Numbered from the stretch's first letter, positions 34,626-44,439 are shown. The stretch: DNA of 64,000 nt from an uncultured Bacteroidota bacterium (GCA_937901965.1 CALGSW010000001.1:186001-250000); one strand, 5' to 3'. Numbers and translations: made by a program. The notes: generated from the sequence alone by a model not told the origin.

Positions 34626-35339
34626 ATGGGAAGAGCGTTTGAGTTCCGGAAAGAGAGAAAATTCAAAAGATGGGGAAATATGGCAAGGGTCTTTACCAGA
34701 CTTGGTAAAGAGATAACTATGGCTGCCAAGTCGGGTGGAACAGATCCTGACAACAACCCGAGATTAAGAGCTCTTATTTACAACGCTCGCAGTGAAAACA
34801 TGCCCAAAGACAATATAGAGAGGGCAATTAAAAGAGCTCAGGAAAAAGACCATTCAGATTATAAAGAGGTTGTTTACGAAGGCTACGGGCCTCATGGAAT
34901 TGCCTTTCTCGTAGAGACAGCTACAGATAACACCACTCGTACAGTTGCAAATATCAGAAGCTATTTCAACAAGTTTGGAGGATCTTTAGGAACATCAGGC
35001 AGTGTGGAGTTTATGTTTGAAAAGAAATCTGTTTTTAAGATTAAAACAAACAGTATTGATCTGGAGGAGCTGGAACTTGAGTTGATAGATTATGGTGCAG
35101 ACGAGGTGTTTGCTGACGAGGATTGTATTGTGATATATGGTTCATTTGAGTCATATGGAGCAATTCAAAAATTCATAGAGGAGAAGAGCTACGAGATGGT
35201 CTCAGGATCTTTTGAAAGGATTCCTACTGTTGAACTTAAAACATTACCAGAGGATCAGAAGATTGAGCTTGAAAAGCTTATTGAACGTTTTGAAAATGAT
35301 GATGATGTACAAAATGTGTATCACACGATGGCAAACTAA
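34626..35339 (+). CDS. YebC/PmpR family protein
   Basis: A 237-residue YebC/PmpR family protein. The family is annotated as DNA-binding regulators, and some members have been linked to translation of proline-rich stretches. The family blocks RWGNMARVFTRLGKEITMAAKSGG, NPRLRALIYNARSENMPKDNIERAIKRA, EVVYEGYGPHGIAFLVE and FNKFGGSLGTSGSVEFMF are intact. It is followed by a clear terminator at 35361-35393. Which role applies in Bacteroidota is not known from the sequence. Confidence 0.94.
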   Translation: MGRAFEFRKERKFKRWGNMARVFTRLGKEITMAAKSGGTDPDNNPRLRALIYNARSENMPKDNIERAIKRAQEKDHSDYKEVVYEGYGPHGIAFLVETATDNTTRTVANIRSYFNKFGGSLGTSGSVEFMFEKKSVFKIKTNSIDLEELELELIDYGADEVFADEDCIVIYGSFESYGAIQKFIEEKSYEMVSGSFERIPTVELKTLPEDQKIELEKLIERFENDDDVQNVYHTMAN

Positions 35340-35360
35340 CATTTGCACAGTTTAACCTAG

Positions 35361-35393
35361 AAAAAAGTAGTCAAAATAGACTACTTTTTTTTT
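35361..35393 (+). terminator. Terminator after yebC
   Basis: AAAAAAGTAGTC (35361-35372), loop of 6, GACTACTTTTTT (35379-35390), then more T. A/T-rich ends extend the six-base core stem. The T-run feeds straight into the TTTG -33 element of the next promoter. Confidence 0.82.
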
Positions 35394-35422
35394 GTTAAAA
35401 CTCTTATTAATGCATACCTTTG
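35391..35422 (+). promoter_or_regulatory. Promoter of the methylmalonyl-CoA decarboxylase operon
   Basis: TTTG at 35391-35394, 20 bases, TACCTTTG at 35415-35422, both exact. The first gene starts at 35468, leaving a leader of about 40 bases. Confidence 0.68.
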
Positions 35423-35467
35423 CCTGATATTTACTTATAAATTTCAATCATCTAATTACAATTCGTT

Positions 35468-35890
35468 ATGAAACTGTCGCATATTGAGCACATCGGTATT
35501 GCTGTAAAGTCATTAGAATCAGCCATTCCATTTTATGAAGAGATGCTCGGTCTAAAATGTTATGCTATTGAAGAGGTAGCAGATCAGAGAGTAAAAACTG
35601 CATTTTTCAAAATAGGCCAGACTAAGATTGAACTTCTGGAGAGCACAGATCCGGAGGGACCTATAGGTAAATTTATTGAGAAAAAGGGAGAGGGTATACA
35701 TCACATAGCTTTTTCAACTGAAGATGGTGTTCAGAAATCACTTGAAGAGCTTGCGGAAAAAGGTGTTCAGCTTATTGATAAATCTCCCCGCAAAGGTGCT
35801 GAAGGGCTTAATATTGCCTTTTTACACCCAAAATCTACAGTAGGTGTTCTTACTGAATTGTGTGAAGATCCCAAGAAAGGAAACTGCTAA
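35468..35890 (+). CDS. mce: Methylmalonyl-CoA epimerase
   Basis: Interconverts (R)- and (S)-methylmalonyl-CoA. The 140 residues belong to the vicinal-oxygen-chelate fold. Metal ligands appear as the His in [11 protein letters not shown], the His in GIHHIAFST and the Glu in VLTELCE. It is the first gene of a five-gene operon with the decarboxylase, so the pair supplies the epimer the decarboxylase needs and drives propionyl-CoA formation. Spacing to the next gene is 26 bases. Confidence 0.94.
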   Translation: MKLSHIEHIGIAVKSLESAIPFYEEMLGLKCYAIEEVADQRVKTAFFKIGQTKIELLESTDPEGPIGKFIEKKGEGIHHIAFSTEDGVQKSLEELAEKGVQLIDKSPRKGAEGLNIAFLHPKSTVGVLTELCEDPKKGNC

Positions 35891-35916
35891 TAACAAATAT
35901 CAAACAGATTATACAA

Positions 35917-37470
35917 ATGAGCCAGCAACTTGAACAGGTTAAGGCGCTAATTCAACTTCGTGAAAAGGCGCGTCTGGGAGGAGGTCAAAAAAGAATTGAT
36001 TCTCAGCACCAGAAGGGTAAATTCACAGCCAGAGAGAGGATCTCAATGCTATTGGATGAAGGAAGTTTTGAGGAGTTTGACATGTTTGTCACACACCGCT
36101 GCACAAACTTTGGCATGGAGAAGGAGAGATTCCTTGGTGATGGCGTAGTAACAGGCTATGGTACAATTGAAGGAAGACTGGTTTATGTCTTTGCGCAAGA
36201 CTTCACTGTATTTGGAGGTTCTCTATCAGAAAGCTTTGCAATGAAAATTTGCAAGATTATGGATCAGGCAATGAAAATGGGTGCTCCCGTAATTGGAGTA
36301 AATGACTCAGGTGGAGCCAGAATACAGGAGGGTGTTAATGCACTGGCCGGTTATGCTGAGATTTTCCAGAGAAATATTCTAGCTTCAGGGGTTATTCCAC
36401 AGATTTCAGCAATATTCGGCCCATGTGCCGGTGGTGCTGTTTATTCTCCAGCACTGACAGACTTTAATATTATGACCAGAGGTACAAGTTATATGTTCCT
36501 CACAGGGCCTAAGGTTGTTAAAACTGTAACCGGAGAGGATGTTACTCAGGAGCAACTTGGTGGAGCATCTGTACATGCAACTAAAAGTGGTGTTGCTCAC
36601 TTTGCTGTTGACAGCGAAGAGGATGGTATCAGAATCATACGTGAACTTATTAGTTATCTTCCGCAAAATAATCTTGAAGAGGCACCTCTTTTACCTACAA
36701 ATGACCCAATTGACAGGCTGGAAGATTCTCTCAACGAGATTATTCCTGATAGCCCTAATAAGCCTTATGATATGTACGAGGTTATCGGAGCAATTGTAGA
36801 CGATGGTAAGTTCCTTGAAGTTCATAAAGACTATGCAACAAACATCATTGTAGGTTTTGCAAGATTTAACGGAACATCGGTGGGTATAGTGGCAAATCAG
36901 CCTAAGGTACTTGCAGGAGTACTTGATAACAACGCATCAAGAAAAGCCGCAAGATTTGTTCGTTTCTGCGATGCTTTCAATATACCTATAGTTACACTGG
37001 TAGACGTTCCAGGCTTCCTGCCGGGCACTCAGCAGGAGTATGGCGGTATTATTCTTCACGGAGCTAAACTTCTGTTTGCTTATGGTGAAGCAACCGTTCC
37101 TAAAGTTACCGTCACACTTCGTAAATCATATGGTGGAGCATACTGCGTAATGTCCAGCAAGCACCTGCGCGGTGACATCAATTATGCTTGGCCTACAGCA
37201 GAGATTGCGGTAATGGGTCCTTCCGGAGCAATTGAAGTATTGTATGGTAAAGAGGTAGCCGCTGCTGAGGATCCTGCTGCTCTATCTGCGGAAAAAGAGA
37301 AAGAGTACAGGGATGCTTTTGCGAATCCATACAATGCAGCCCGTTACGGTTATATTGATGATGTTATTGAGCCTAGAAATACCAGATTTAGAATCATAAG
37401 ATCACTGCAACAACTGGCTACAAAGAAGGTTACAAATCCGCCTAAGAAGCACGATAACCTTCCACTATAA
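35917..37470 (+). CDS. mmdA: Methylmalonyl-CoA decarboxylase carboxyltransferase subunit (alpha)
   Basis: The 517 residues form two crotonase-like carboxyltransferase halves. Oxyanion-hole loops are in [14 protein letters not shown] and [16 protein letters not shown] in the N-half, and [14 protein letters not shown] and [14 protein letters not shown] in the C-half. It transfers CO2 from methylmalonyl-CoA to biotin. The same fold occurs in propionyl-CoA carboxylase beta subunits, but the biotin, OadG-like and OadB-like genes that follow point to the Na+-pumping decarboxylase. No biotin carboxylase gene is present nearby, which supports this. Glutaconyl-CoA as substrate is less likely because mce lies upstream. 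Confidence 0.9.
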   Translation: MSQQLEQVKALIQLREKARLGGGQKRIDSQHQKGKFTARERISMLLDEGSFEEFDMFVTHRCTNFGMEKERFLGDGVVTGYGTIEGRLVYVFAQDFTVFGGSLSESFAMKICKIMDQAMKMGAPVIGVNDSGGARIQEGVNALAGYAEIFQRNILASGVIPQISAIFGPCAGGAVYSPALTDFNIMTRGTSYMFLTGPKVVKTVTGEDVTQEQLGGASVHATKSGVAHFAVDSEEDGIRIIRELISYLPQNNLEEAPLLPTNDPIDRLEDSLNEIIPDSPNKPYDMYEVIGAIVDDGKFLEVHKDYATNIIVGFARFNGTSVGIVANQPKVLAGVLDNNASRKAARFVRFCDAFNIPIVTLVDVPGFLPGTQQEYGGIILHGAKLLFAYGEATVPKVTVTLRKSYGGAYCVMSSKHLRGDINYAWPTAEIAVMGPSGAIEVLYGKEVAAAEDPAALSAEKEKEYRDAFANPYNAARYGYIDDVIEPRNTRFRIIRSLQQLATKKVTNPPKKHDNLPL

Positions 37471-37490
37471 AAATCACAATCCGGAACAAT

Positions 37491-38396
37491 ATGAAAAGAT
37501 TATTAAAAATATTTCTGTTGTCTGGGCTTATGTTAGCCGGCATTCAGCTTAATGGTCAGAGCCAGGCCGATATGTGCATCAACGAATATCTTGTACTAAA
37601 CACGGATGATTTTGAAGATGACTTCGGCCACAAAAGCGGATGGATTGAACTGTTCAATTCTTCTTATGGTACTGTCAATATTGGTGGATGCTACCTGACC
37701 AACGACCCGGATAATCTAACTAAATACATTATCCCAAAAGGTGATGTACTTACAAAGATAAAACCAAGACAACACATTCTTTTTTGGGCAGATGACCAAC
37801 CATACAGAGGGACATTTCACATAAACTTCACCTTGGAGGAGTCTGATGAGATAATTTTTGTAGCATCAGACGGCAGAACAATAATTGACAGAATAAAGAT
37901 CAGAAAAGATCTTGATACAAATGTCTCATTCGGAAGAATTGAAGATGGTATTGGGACAAGAGACGGCAGTGAGGGATGGGATATTCTTAAGCGTACATCT
38001 CCAAGTACAAACAACTTTGGAGTTGACAGAGAATCTGCATCTACAATTTTTAAAAGAATTGACCCTTATGGCGGAATAATGGCATTTACAGCTATGTCCG
38101 TAGTATTTCTTGCCCTTATTCTTTTATACTTGGTTTTCAAACAAATTGGAAAATACAATGTAAGAAAGAATATGGAGAGGGCTGAAAAAACTCATGGAAA
38201 ACAGGCGGCTAAAGCCGAAGAGGAGACTTCTGCTGAGATTTTTGCGGCAATTGCCGCTGCAATGCACATTTATACTCAGGATGATGAATCTCACGATATT
38301 GAGAATACAATTCTAACCATTGCCAGAGTAACTAAGAACTACTCACCATGGAGCTCAAAAATTTATACACTCCGTGAAAAACCTTGTAAAAAATAA
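37491..38396 (+). CDS. OadG-type gamma subunit fused to a lamin-tail-like domain
   Basis: A 301-residue protein. A signal peptide runs through about 23. A beta-rich lamin-tail-like (LTD) domain at about 25-170 shows INEYLVLNTDDFEDDFGHKSGWIELFNSS and GGCYLTNDPDNLTKYIIPKG. One membrane helix covers about 196-218 (AFTAMSVVFLALILLYLVFKQIG). A charged cytoplasmic tail follows, with the AEIFAAIAAAMHIY segment seen in OadG-like gamma chains, and ends in KPCKK. The gamma chain normally holds the decarboxylase together and has no such outer domain. The fusion is unusual relative to enterobacterial OadG (about 80 residues), though such proteins recur in Bacteroidota. The role of the outer domain is unknown. 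Confidence 0.78.
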   Translation: MKRLLKIFLLSGLMLAGIQLNGQSQADMCINEYLVLNTDDFEDDFGHKSGWIELFNSSYGTVNIGGCYLTNDPDNLTKYIIPKGDVLTKIKPRQHILFWADDQPYRGTFHINFTLEESDEIIFVASDGRTIIDRIKIRKDLDTNVSFGRIEDGIGTRDGSEGWDILKRTSPSTNNFGVDRESASTIFKRIDPYGGIMAFTAMSVVFLALILLYLVFKQIGKYNVRKNMERAEKTHGKQAAKAEEETSAEIFAAIAAAMHIYTQDDESHDIENTILTIARVTKNYSPWSSKIYTLREKPCKK

Positions 38397-38417
38397 CCAG
38401 ATTAAGTCAATACAATT

Positions 38418-38834
38418 ATGAAAGAATACAAACTGAAAATCAACGGTAACGATTATGCCGTAACAGTTAACGACATAGACGATACAATTGCGGAGGTAGA
38501 GGTGAACGGAATTCCATTCAAGGTTGAGATTGAGCGTCCGGCCAAGAAACAAGTAGTAGCTAAACCTAATAAACCTGCCACCGTAACAGCTAATGTTGCT
38601 AAACCTGTAGCTTCAGGCTCTGAATCGGCTGTTACATCACCGCTTCCAGGCGTTATCCTTGAAGTAATCGTTAAAGAGGGCGATGTTGTCAAGAGAGGTC
38701 AGAAACTGATGGTTCTTGAGGCAATGAAGATGGAGAACGTAATAGAAGCTAACGCTGACGGAAAGGTAATTTCAATCAAAGCAAACAAAGGGGACTCTGT
38801 ACTTGAGGGTGCTCCACTAATAATCATAGGATAA
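38418..38834 (+). CDS. mmdC: Biotin carrier subunit of the decarboxylase
   Basis: A 138-residue protein with an N-terminal strand-rich part. A flexible Pro/Ala/Lys linker follows at about 40-72 (ERPAKKQVVAKPNKPATVTA). The C-terminal biotinyl domain covers about 72-138, with the biotin lysine K104 in EAMKMEN. It carries the carboxyl group from the carboxyltransferase to the membrane decarboxylase. It precedes the beta subunit gene by 1 base. Confidence 0.93.
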   Translation: MKEYKLKINGNDYAVTVNDIDDTIAEVEVNGIPFKVEIERPAKKQVVAKPNKPATVTANVAKPVASGSESAVTSPLPGVILEVIVKEGDVVKRGQKLMVLEAMKMENVIEANADGKVISIKANKGDSVLEGAPLIIIG

Positions 38835-38835
38835 C

Positions 38836-39996
38836 ATGGAGAATCAAGGAATTTTTTCTCAAATAGCAGATAACCTGGCACAATTCCTCCAGTACACCGG
38901 ATTTGCCAATGCTACATGGGGACACCTTCTCATGATAGTAATAGGCCTTGTGTTTATCTATCTGGCTATTAAGAAGGACTGGGAACCACTGCTCCTGGTA
39001 CCTATCGGATTTGGTATTATTATTGGCAATATCCCTCTTTTCCCGGGCTTAAGCGTGGGAGTATACGAGGAGGGCTCTGTTCTGAATATCCTTTATCAGG
39101 GAGTACAGCAGGGATGGTATCCACCTTTGATTTTCCTGGGTATAGGAGCTATGACGGACTTCTCTGCACTTATTTCCAACCCCAAATTACTTCTAATTGG
39201 AGCTGCTGCTCAGCTTGGTATATTTGGTGCCTATGCAATAGCTCTTCTTTTGGGATTCTCAGCTGCTGAAGCCGGTGCTATTGGTATCATCGGAGGTGCA
39301 GATGGCCCTACAGCTATCTTCTTGTCTTCAAGGCTTGCTCCGGACTTAATGGGTGCAATTGCAGTTTCTGCATATTCATACATGGCTTTGGTACCTGTTA
39401 TTCAGCCACCGGTAATGAGGCTCTTTACAACAAACAAAGAGAGACTTATAAGAATGAAACCTCCAAGAGCTGTTTCTCAGACTGAGAAAAAGCTATTCCC
39501 AATCATCGGTTTTCTGATGACAGCATTTATTGTTCCTTCGGGTTTACCTCTACTGGGTATGTTGTTTTTTGGGAACCTGCTAAAAGAGAGTGGAGTAACC
39601 AGAAGACTTGCTGAGACAGCCCGCGGACCACTGATTGATGTAATTACCATTCTGATAGGTTTGACAGTTGGTTGTTCAACTCAGGCTGATAAATTTCTTC
39701 AGGTTAAATCTGTTTACATTTTTGCTCTGGGGGCTCTTTCTTTTGTAATTGCTACTGCAGGAGGAGTGCTTTTTGTAAAGTTTATAAATATCTTCCTTAA
39801 AGAGGGTAATAAAATCAATCCATTGATAGGTAATGCAGGGGTATCAGCTGTCCCGGATTCAGCAAGGGTTTCAAATCTTATTGGGCTGGAATATGATAAA
39901 ACCAATTATCTTTTAATGCATGCGATGGGCCCAAATGTTGCAGGAGTAATTGGAAGCGCCGTAGCTGCAGGAATATTACTTGGATTCCTGTCTTAA
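38836..39996 (+). CDS. mmdB: Sodium-ion-translocating decarboxylase beta subunit
   Basis: The membrane subunit that decarboxylates carboxybiotin and pumps Na+ outward. It has 386 residues with about nine to eleven membrane segments. The key aspartate of the family is D156 in IGIIGGADGPTAIF, and the GPNVAGVIGSAVAAG block near the C-terminus is the second conserved ion region. It is the last gene of the operon and is followed by a terminator. Together with MmdA, MmdC and the OadG-like chain this gives a complete Na+ pump. Confidence 0.95.
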   Translation: MENQGIFSQIADNLAQFLQYTGFANATWGHLLMIVIGLVFIYLAIKKDWEPLLLVPIGFGIIIGNIPLFPGLSVGVYEEGSVLNILYQGVQQGWYPPLIFLGIGAMTDFSALISNPKLLLIGAAAQLGIFGAYAIALLLGFSAAEAGAIGIIGGADGPTAIFLSSRLAPDLMGAIAVSAYSYMALVPVIQPPVMRLFTTNKERLIRMKPPRAVSQTEKKLFPIIGFLMTAFIVPSGLPLLGMLFFGNLLKESGVTRRLAETARGPLIDVITILIGLTVGCSTQADKFLQVKSVYIFALGALSFVIATAGGVLFVKFINIFLKEGNKINPLIGNAGVSAVPDSARVSNLIGLEYDKTNYLLMHAMGPNVAGVIGSAVAAGILLGFLS

Positions 39997-40023
39997 ACAG
40001 AGGAAATACATAAAAAAATAACT

Positions 40024-40053
40024 AGAGCATCTGAATCAGGTGCTCTTTTTTTT
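40024..40053 (+). terminator. Terminator after the decarboxylase operon
   Basis: AGAGCATCTG (40024-40033), loop AAT, CAGGTGCTCT (40037-40046), with one U-G pair, then TTTTTTT. The T-run touches the next promoter. Confidence 0.85.
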
Positions 40054-40054
40054 G

Positions 40055-40062
40055 TAAATTTG
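40055..40062 (+). promoter_or_regulatory. -7 box of the V-ATPase operon
   Basis: TAAATTTG matches TAnnTTTG and lies 2 bases after the terminator T-run, 24 bases before the first ATG. No TTTG in the -33 region, which is occupied by the terminator hairpin. Confidence 0.5.
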
Positions 40063-40086
40063 TGAATTCACATTAATTTACAAGGT

Positions 40087-40701
40087 ATGCAAAACAAGTT
40101 GCAAGAGCTAACAGACAAACTTTACAACGAAGGTCTGTCAAAGGGTAAACATGAGGCTGAAGAGATGGTGGCTAAAGCTAAAAATGAAGCCGCTGCCATT
40201 CTTGCAGATGCAAGAGCAGAATCTGACCGTATTCTGTCCGGAGCAAAAAAAGAGGCTCAGGACATGAAACAAAAAATGGAGACCGAAATACAGATGGCCT
40301 TCAGACAAACAATAACTGCATTAAAAAATCAGATTGAAAATACCCTTATTTCAAACTCCATCAATAAACCTGTATCAAATGTCTCTGATAATACTTCTTT
40401 TCTTAAAGAGCTGATTATTTCTGCAATTTCGGCCTTTAACCCTAAAGGAAGTGACGTGGTCTCTCTTTCTCTTTTGTTACCGGAAAATAAAAGGACAGAG
40501 TTGGAGTCTTTCTTTAAAAGTGAAGCAACTAAGCAAATGCAGGAGGGCGTTCAGATAAAATTTGACAATAAAATCCATAACGGATTTAAGATTGGGCCTG
40601 CAAATGAGGGATATCACATCAGTTTTACAGACAAAGATCTGCAAATTCTGTTCAGTGAATACCTCAAACCAAAAACACGTGAATTTTTATTTAAGGACTA
40701 G
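40087..40701 (+). CDS. atpE: V-type ATP synthase subunit E (peripheral stalk)
   Basis: A 204-residue peripheral-stalk protein. The N-terminal half (about 1-90) is an alanine-, lysine- and glutamate-rich helix (KAKNEAAAILADARAESDRILSGAKKEAQDMKQ), as in subunit E. The C-terminal half is a compact domain. It is the first gene of the V-type operon. No gene for the partner stalk subunit G/H was found, so a different partner or a homodimer is possible. Confidence 0.82.
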   Translation: MQNKLQELTDKLYNEGLSKGKHEAEEMVAKAKNEAAAILADARAESDRILSGAKKEAQDMKQKMETEIQMAFRQTITALKNQIENTLISNSINKPVSNVSDNTSFLKELIISAISAFNPKGSDVVSLSLLLPENKRTELESFFKSEATKQMQEGVQIKFDNKIHNGFKIGPANEGYHISFTDKDLQILFSEYLKPKTREFLFKD

Positions 40702-40703
40702 TA

Positions 40704-41345
40704 ATGAATAACTATCCATATCTTTTCGCGGGTCTTCCTGAACTTTTCCCTGATTTTGAAAAAAGCAGCCATAATATTGATCTCCTGATGAGTCACATCA
40801 TGGAGAACACAAATCCTAAAGAGGTAAAATATATTGACTGGCTTATATTTGGATTGAAGGGGGAAAACTTAACTTCTCACTTTTACAGGGAGGTTTTTAA
40901 AACCCGCAACTCTTATCTGAATACATACTTCAGGTACGATCTTGATATAAGGAACATTCAGACAGCATATATTTCAAAGTTAAATGGCACTGATCCATCA
41001 TTGTATCTTATTGGAGAGGGTGATCTGGTTAACTCGTTAAAGACAAGCAGAGCAGCAGATTTTGGCGCCTCTGAATTCTTTGAAGATGCCGGTAAACTAT
41101 TAAATGTGCTGGCAAACTCCAATATATTAGAGAGAGAACAAAACCTTGATTTAATCAGGTGGAATAAAGCTATACAAATTACTCTTTTCAACCATTTTGA
41201 TATTGACTGGCTGCTCGGTTTTGTAACCAGACTTCAACTTGTCAGAAGATGGGATACACTTGATCCAAAAATTGGTGCTGAGCTGTTTAAGAGACTTGTT
41301 GATGAAGTGAGAGAGACCTATAAAAAAGAGAATAAAGAAGAATAA
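40704..41345 (+). CDS. DUF2764 protein in the position of V-ATPase subunit C
   Basis: A 213-residue helical, soluble protein of the DUF2764 family. In Bacteroidota and some other bacteria it is encoded inside V-type operons where subunit C/d is expected. It begins NNYPYLFAGLPELFPD and contains NAIQITLFNHFDIDWLLGF-type aromatic helices. Its gene starts 2 bases after subunit E. No classical subunit C (d) was found elsewhere in the window, so it is a plausible functional substitute linking rotor to ring, which is inference. Confidence 0.78.
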   Translation: MNNYPYLFAGLPELFPDFEKSSHNIDLLMSHIMENTNPKEVKYIDWLIFGLKGENLTSHFYREVFKTRNSYLNTYFRYDLDIRNIQTAYISKLNGTDPSLYLIGEGDLVNSLKTSRAADFGASEFFEDAGKLLNVLANSNILEREQNLDLIRWNKAIQITLFNHFDIDWLLGFVTRLQLVRRWDTLDPKIGAELFKRLVDEVRETYKKENKEE

Positions 41346-41366
41346 GAGATAAAATAGATAATTAAT

Positions 41367-43118
41367 ATGAAAACCAGAGGAACAGTTAAAGGGATCATCT
41401 CCAACCTTGTTACCATAGAGGTTGACGGTCCCGTTTCCCAGAACGAGATCTGCTTTATTGACCTTGCAGGAACCAAACTGATGGCTGAGGTTATTAAAGT
41501 GACAGGCAAAAATGCTTTTGTTCAGGTATATGAAAGTACACGGGGATTAAAAGTAGGTGATACAGCAGAGTTTGAGGGTCACATGCTACAGGTTACACTG
41601 GGTCCGGGAATACTTTCAAGTAACTATGACGGACTCCAAAACGACCTTGAGACAATGGAGGGTGTATTCCTTACAAGAGGCGAGTATACAAATCCACTGG
41701 ACATGGAGAGAGTGTGGGACTTTGTACCTGAAGCAAAAGAGGGAGACTCTGTATCAGCTGCATCATGGCTTGGAGAGGTAAAAGAGGGTTGGCTTCCTCA
41801 TAAGATTATGGTCCCTTTTACTATGACCGGGCAATATAAAGTAAAATCAGTCGCTGCAAAAGGGGGCTATAGGGTTACTGATACTATTGCCGTAGTTACT
41901 GATGAGTCTGGCAATGATTTCAATATTACAATGATGCAGAAGTGGCCGGTTAAGGTCGCCATTACTGCGTACAAAGATAAACCAAGGCCATACAGGATTA
42001 TGGAGACAGGAGTCCGTACAATTGACACCTTTAATCCTATGGCAGAGGGTGGAACCGGTTTTATTCCAGGGCCTTTCGGATGCGGAAAAACGGTACTTCA
42101 GCACGCTATCTCAAAACAGGCTGAGGCGGACGTAATTATCATGGCAGCTTGCGGAGAAAGGGCAAACGAAGTTGTTGAGATATTTACCGAATTTCCGGAG
42201 TTAATTGACCCAAGAACAGGTAGAAAACTCATGGAGAGAACCACAATTATTTGTAACACCTCAAATATGCCTGTGGCGGCCAGAGAGGCATCTGTGTATA
42301 CAGCAATGACAATTGGTGAGTATTACAGGTCAATGGGGCTCAAAGTTCTTCTTCTGGCTGACTCAACTTCCAGATGGGCACAGGCGTTAAGGGAGATGTC
42401 AAACCGGATGGAGGAGCTTCCGGGGGCAGACGCATTTCCAATGGACCTCCCTGCAATTATTTCAAGTTTCTATGCACGTGCCGGTATTGTTAATCTCTAC
42501 AACGGTAAAACAGGTTCTGTTACATTTATAGGGACAGTTTCTCCTGCAGGGGGTAATCTAAAGGAGCCTGTTACAGAGTCTACAAAAAAGGCGGCAAGGT
42601 GTTTCTATGCACTCGCTCAGAACAGGGCAGACAAAAAAAGGTATCCGGCAGTTGACCCAATTGACTCTTACTCAAAATATCTGGAGTATCCGGAAATCAT
42701 TGAAGATCTAAAAAACAGAATCAGTGAAGACTGGGTTGAAAAGGTTTTAAAGGGCAAAAATATAGCACTGAGAGGTAAGGAGGCGTATGATCAGATTAAT
42801 ATTCTGGGAGATGACGGTGTACCTGTAGATTATCACACCAGATACTGGAAATCCGAGCTTCTTGACTTTATAATATTACAACAGGATGCATTTGACAAAA
42901 TTGACCAGTCTACACCACTTGAGAGACAGAAGTTCATGTACTCGCTTGTAATGGAAATATGCGAACATGAGAGAGAATTTGACAATTTTGAGGAGTGCTC
43001 GGACTACTATAAAAAGCTGATTAACATTATGCGTCAGATGAACTACTCTGAATATCAGAGTAAAGAGTTCAATAACTATCTTGAACAACTTAAAAAGGAG
43101 ATTGACAATGGCAACTAA
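41367..43118 (+). CDS. atpA: V-type ATP synthase catalytic subunit A
   Basis: The 583 residues are normal for the catalytic V-A subunit. The Walker A P-loop is GPFGCGKTVLQHAIS. AACGERANEVVE and LLADSTSRWAQALREMS contain the conserved catalytic and arginine residues. The N-terminal beta-barrel begins at once (GTVKGIISNLVTIEV), and the non-homologous insert typical of A subunits is present between about 110 and 185. Subunit B overlaps the 3' end by 11 bases. Confidence 0.96.
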   Translation: MKTRGTVKGIISNLVTIEVDGPVSQNEICFIDLAGTKLMAEVIKVTGKNAFVQVYESTRGLKVGDTAEFEGHMLQVTLGPGILSSNYDGLQNDLETMEGVFLTRGEYTNPLDMERVWDFVPEAKEGDSVSAASWLGEVKEGWLPHKIMVPFTMTGQYKVKSVAAKGGYRVTDTIAVVTDESGNDFNITMMQKWPVKVAITAYKDKPRPYRIMETGVRTIDTFNPMAEGGTGFIPGPFGCGKTVLQHAISKQAEADVIIMAACGERANEVVEIFTEFPELIDPRTGRKLMERTTIICNTSNMPVAAREASVYTAMTIGEYYRSMGLKVLLLADSTSRWAQALREMSNRMEELPGADAFPMDLPAIISSFYARAGIVNLYNGKTGSVTFIGTVSPAGGNLKEPVTESTKKAARCFYALAQNRADKKRYPAVDPIDSYSKYLEYPEIIEDLKNRISEDWVEKVLKGKNIALRGKEAYDQINILGDDGVPVDYHTRYWKSELLDFIILQQDAFDKIDQSTPLERQKFMYSLVMEICEHEREFDNFEECSDYYKKLINIMRQMNYSEYQSKEFNNYLEQLKKEIDNGN

Positions 43119-44430
43119 AGCATTTCAGAAGATATATACCAGAGTAGAGGCAATAACCAAAGCTACAATATCACTAAGAGCTACAGGTGTAGCTAATGAA
43201 GAGCTAGCAACCGTTGCCGGAAGATTGGCCCAGGTGGTTAAGATAAAGGAAGATCTGGTTACCCTTCAGGTGTTTGAAGGAACTGACGGAATTGCTACCA
43301 ATGCAGAGGTGGTTTTCTTTGGTGAACCCCCTACCCTTAATGTGAGCGAAGATCTGGCAGGCCGTTTCTTCAATTCATATGGTCTTCCTATTGATAACAG
43401 GCCTCCTGTTGAGGGAGAAAAGAGATTTATTGGCGGCCCTTCAGTAAATCCATTCAGAAGAAAACAGCCGTCGGAACTTATTCCTACTGGTATTGCCGGT
43501 ATAGACCTTAATAACACCCTGGTATCCGGACAAAAAATCCCTTTTTTCGCTGACCCGGACCAACCATACAATCAGGTTATGGCTCAAGTTGCTCTTAAAG
43601 CAGATGTGGATAAAATTATACTCGGCGGGATGGGGCTTACAAATGATGACTACCTGTATTTTAAACAGATGTTTGAGAATGCTGGAGCCCTTAATAAAAT
43701 CATCAGTTTTGTAAATACAACTGAACAACCTCCTGTAGAGAGGCTTCTTATCCCTGATATGGCACTGGCAGCTGCAGAGTATTTCGCAGTTGACAAGAAT
43801 GAGAAGGTTTTGGTACTTCTTACTGATATGACTTTGTACGCAGATGCATTGAGTATTGTCAGTAACCGTATGGATCAGATACCATCAAAAGATTCAATGC
43901 CGGGTTCCCTGTACTCTGACCTTGCAAAAATATACGAAAAAGCTGTACAGTTGCCTGATGGAGGATCAATCACAATTATTGCTGTAACAACACTTAGTGG
44001 TGGAGACATCACACACGCAATACCTGACAACACAGGGTATATTACTGAAGGTCAGCTATTTTTAAGGGCCGACTCAGATACCGGAAAGGTTATCGTTGAC
44101 CCATTCAGATCTCTGTCAAGATTGAAACAGCTTGTAATTGGGAAAAAGACAAGAGAGGATCACAACCATGTAATGAACGCTGCCGTTCGTTTGTACGCAG
44201 ATGCTGCCAATGCTAAAACAAAGCTGGAAAATGGATTTGACCTAAGTGATTATGACATGAGATGCCTTGACTATGCAAAAGCCTACTCAAGCAGATTACT
44301 GGCAATTGATGTAAATATAAACACTACTCAAATGCTTGATACCGCATGGGAGTTGTTCTCTAAATATTTTACCAAAGAGGAGCTGAGTATCAAGGAGAAT
44401 ATACTAAATAAGTACTGGAAAAACGCTTAG
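43108..44430 (+). CDS. atpB: V-type ATP synthase subunit B
   Basis: The non-catalytic partner of subunit A, 440 residues from the ATG at 43108 (MATKAFQKIYTRVEAI). A longer reading from 43081 would sit inside the last codons of atpA and lacks family similarity, so it is rejected. There is no Walker A, as expected for V-B. TGIAGIDLNNTLVSGQKIP and LLTDMTLYADALSIVSNRMDQIPSKDSMPGSLYSDL carry the arginine finger and the characteristic B-subunit blocks. Overlap with atpA implies coupled translation. Confidence 0.94.
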   Translation: MATKAFQKIYTRVEAITKATISLRATGVANEELATVAGRLAQVVKIKEDLVTLQVFEGTDGIATNAEVVFFGEPPTLNVSEDLAGRFFNSYGLPIDNRPPVEGEKRFIGGPSVNPFRRKQPSELIPTGIAGIDLNNTLVSGQKIPFFADPDQPYNQVMAQVALKADVDKIILGGMGLTNDDYLYFKQMFENAGALNKIISFVNTTEQPPVERLLIPDMALAAAEYFAVDKNEKVLVLLTDMTLYADALSIVSNRMDQIPSKDSMPGSLYSDLAKIYEKAVQLPDGGSITIIAVTTLSGGDITHAIPDNTGYITEGQLFLRADSDTGKVIVDPFRSLSRLKQLVIGKKTREDHNHVMNAAVRLYADAANAKTKLENGFDLSDYDMRCLDYAKAYSSRLLAIDVNINTTQMLDTAWELFSKYFTKEELSIKENILNKYWKNA

Positions 44431-44439
44431 ATTTTAATT

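Noticed and set aside
35917..37470. Propionyl-CoA carboxylase beta subunit
   Set aside because: Same fold, but the operon encodes OadG- and OadB-type subunits and a separate biotin carrier, and no biotin carboxylase, which indicates the Na+-pumping decarboxylase.
43081..44430. Longer atpB reading starting at 43081
   Set aside because: The extra nine codons lie inside atpA and do not resemble V-B N-termini; the ATG at 43108 fits the family.
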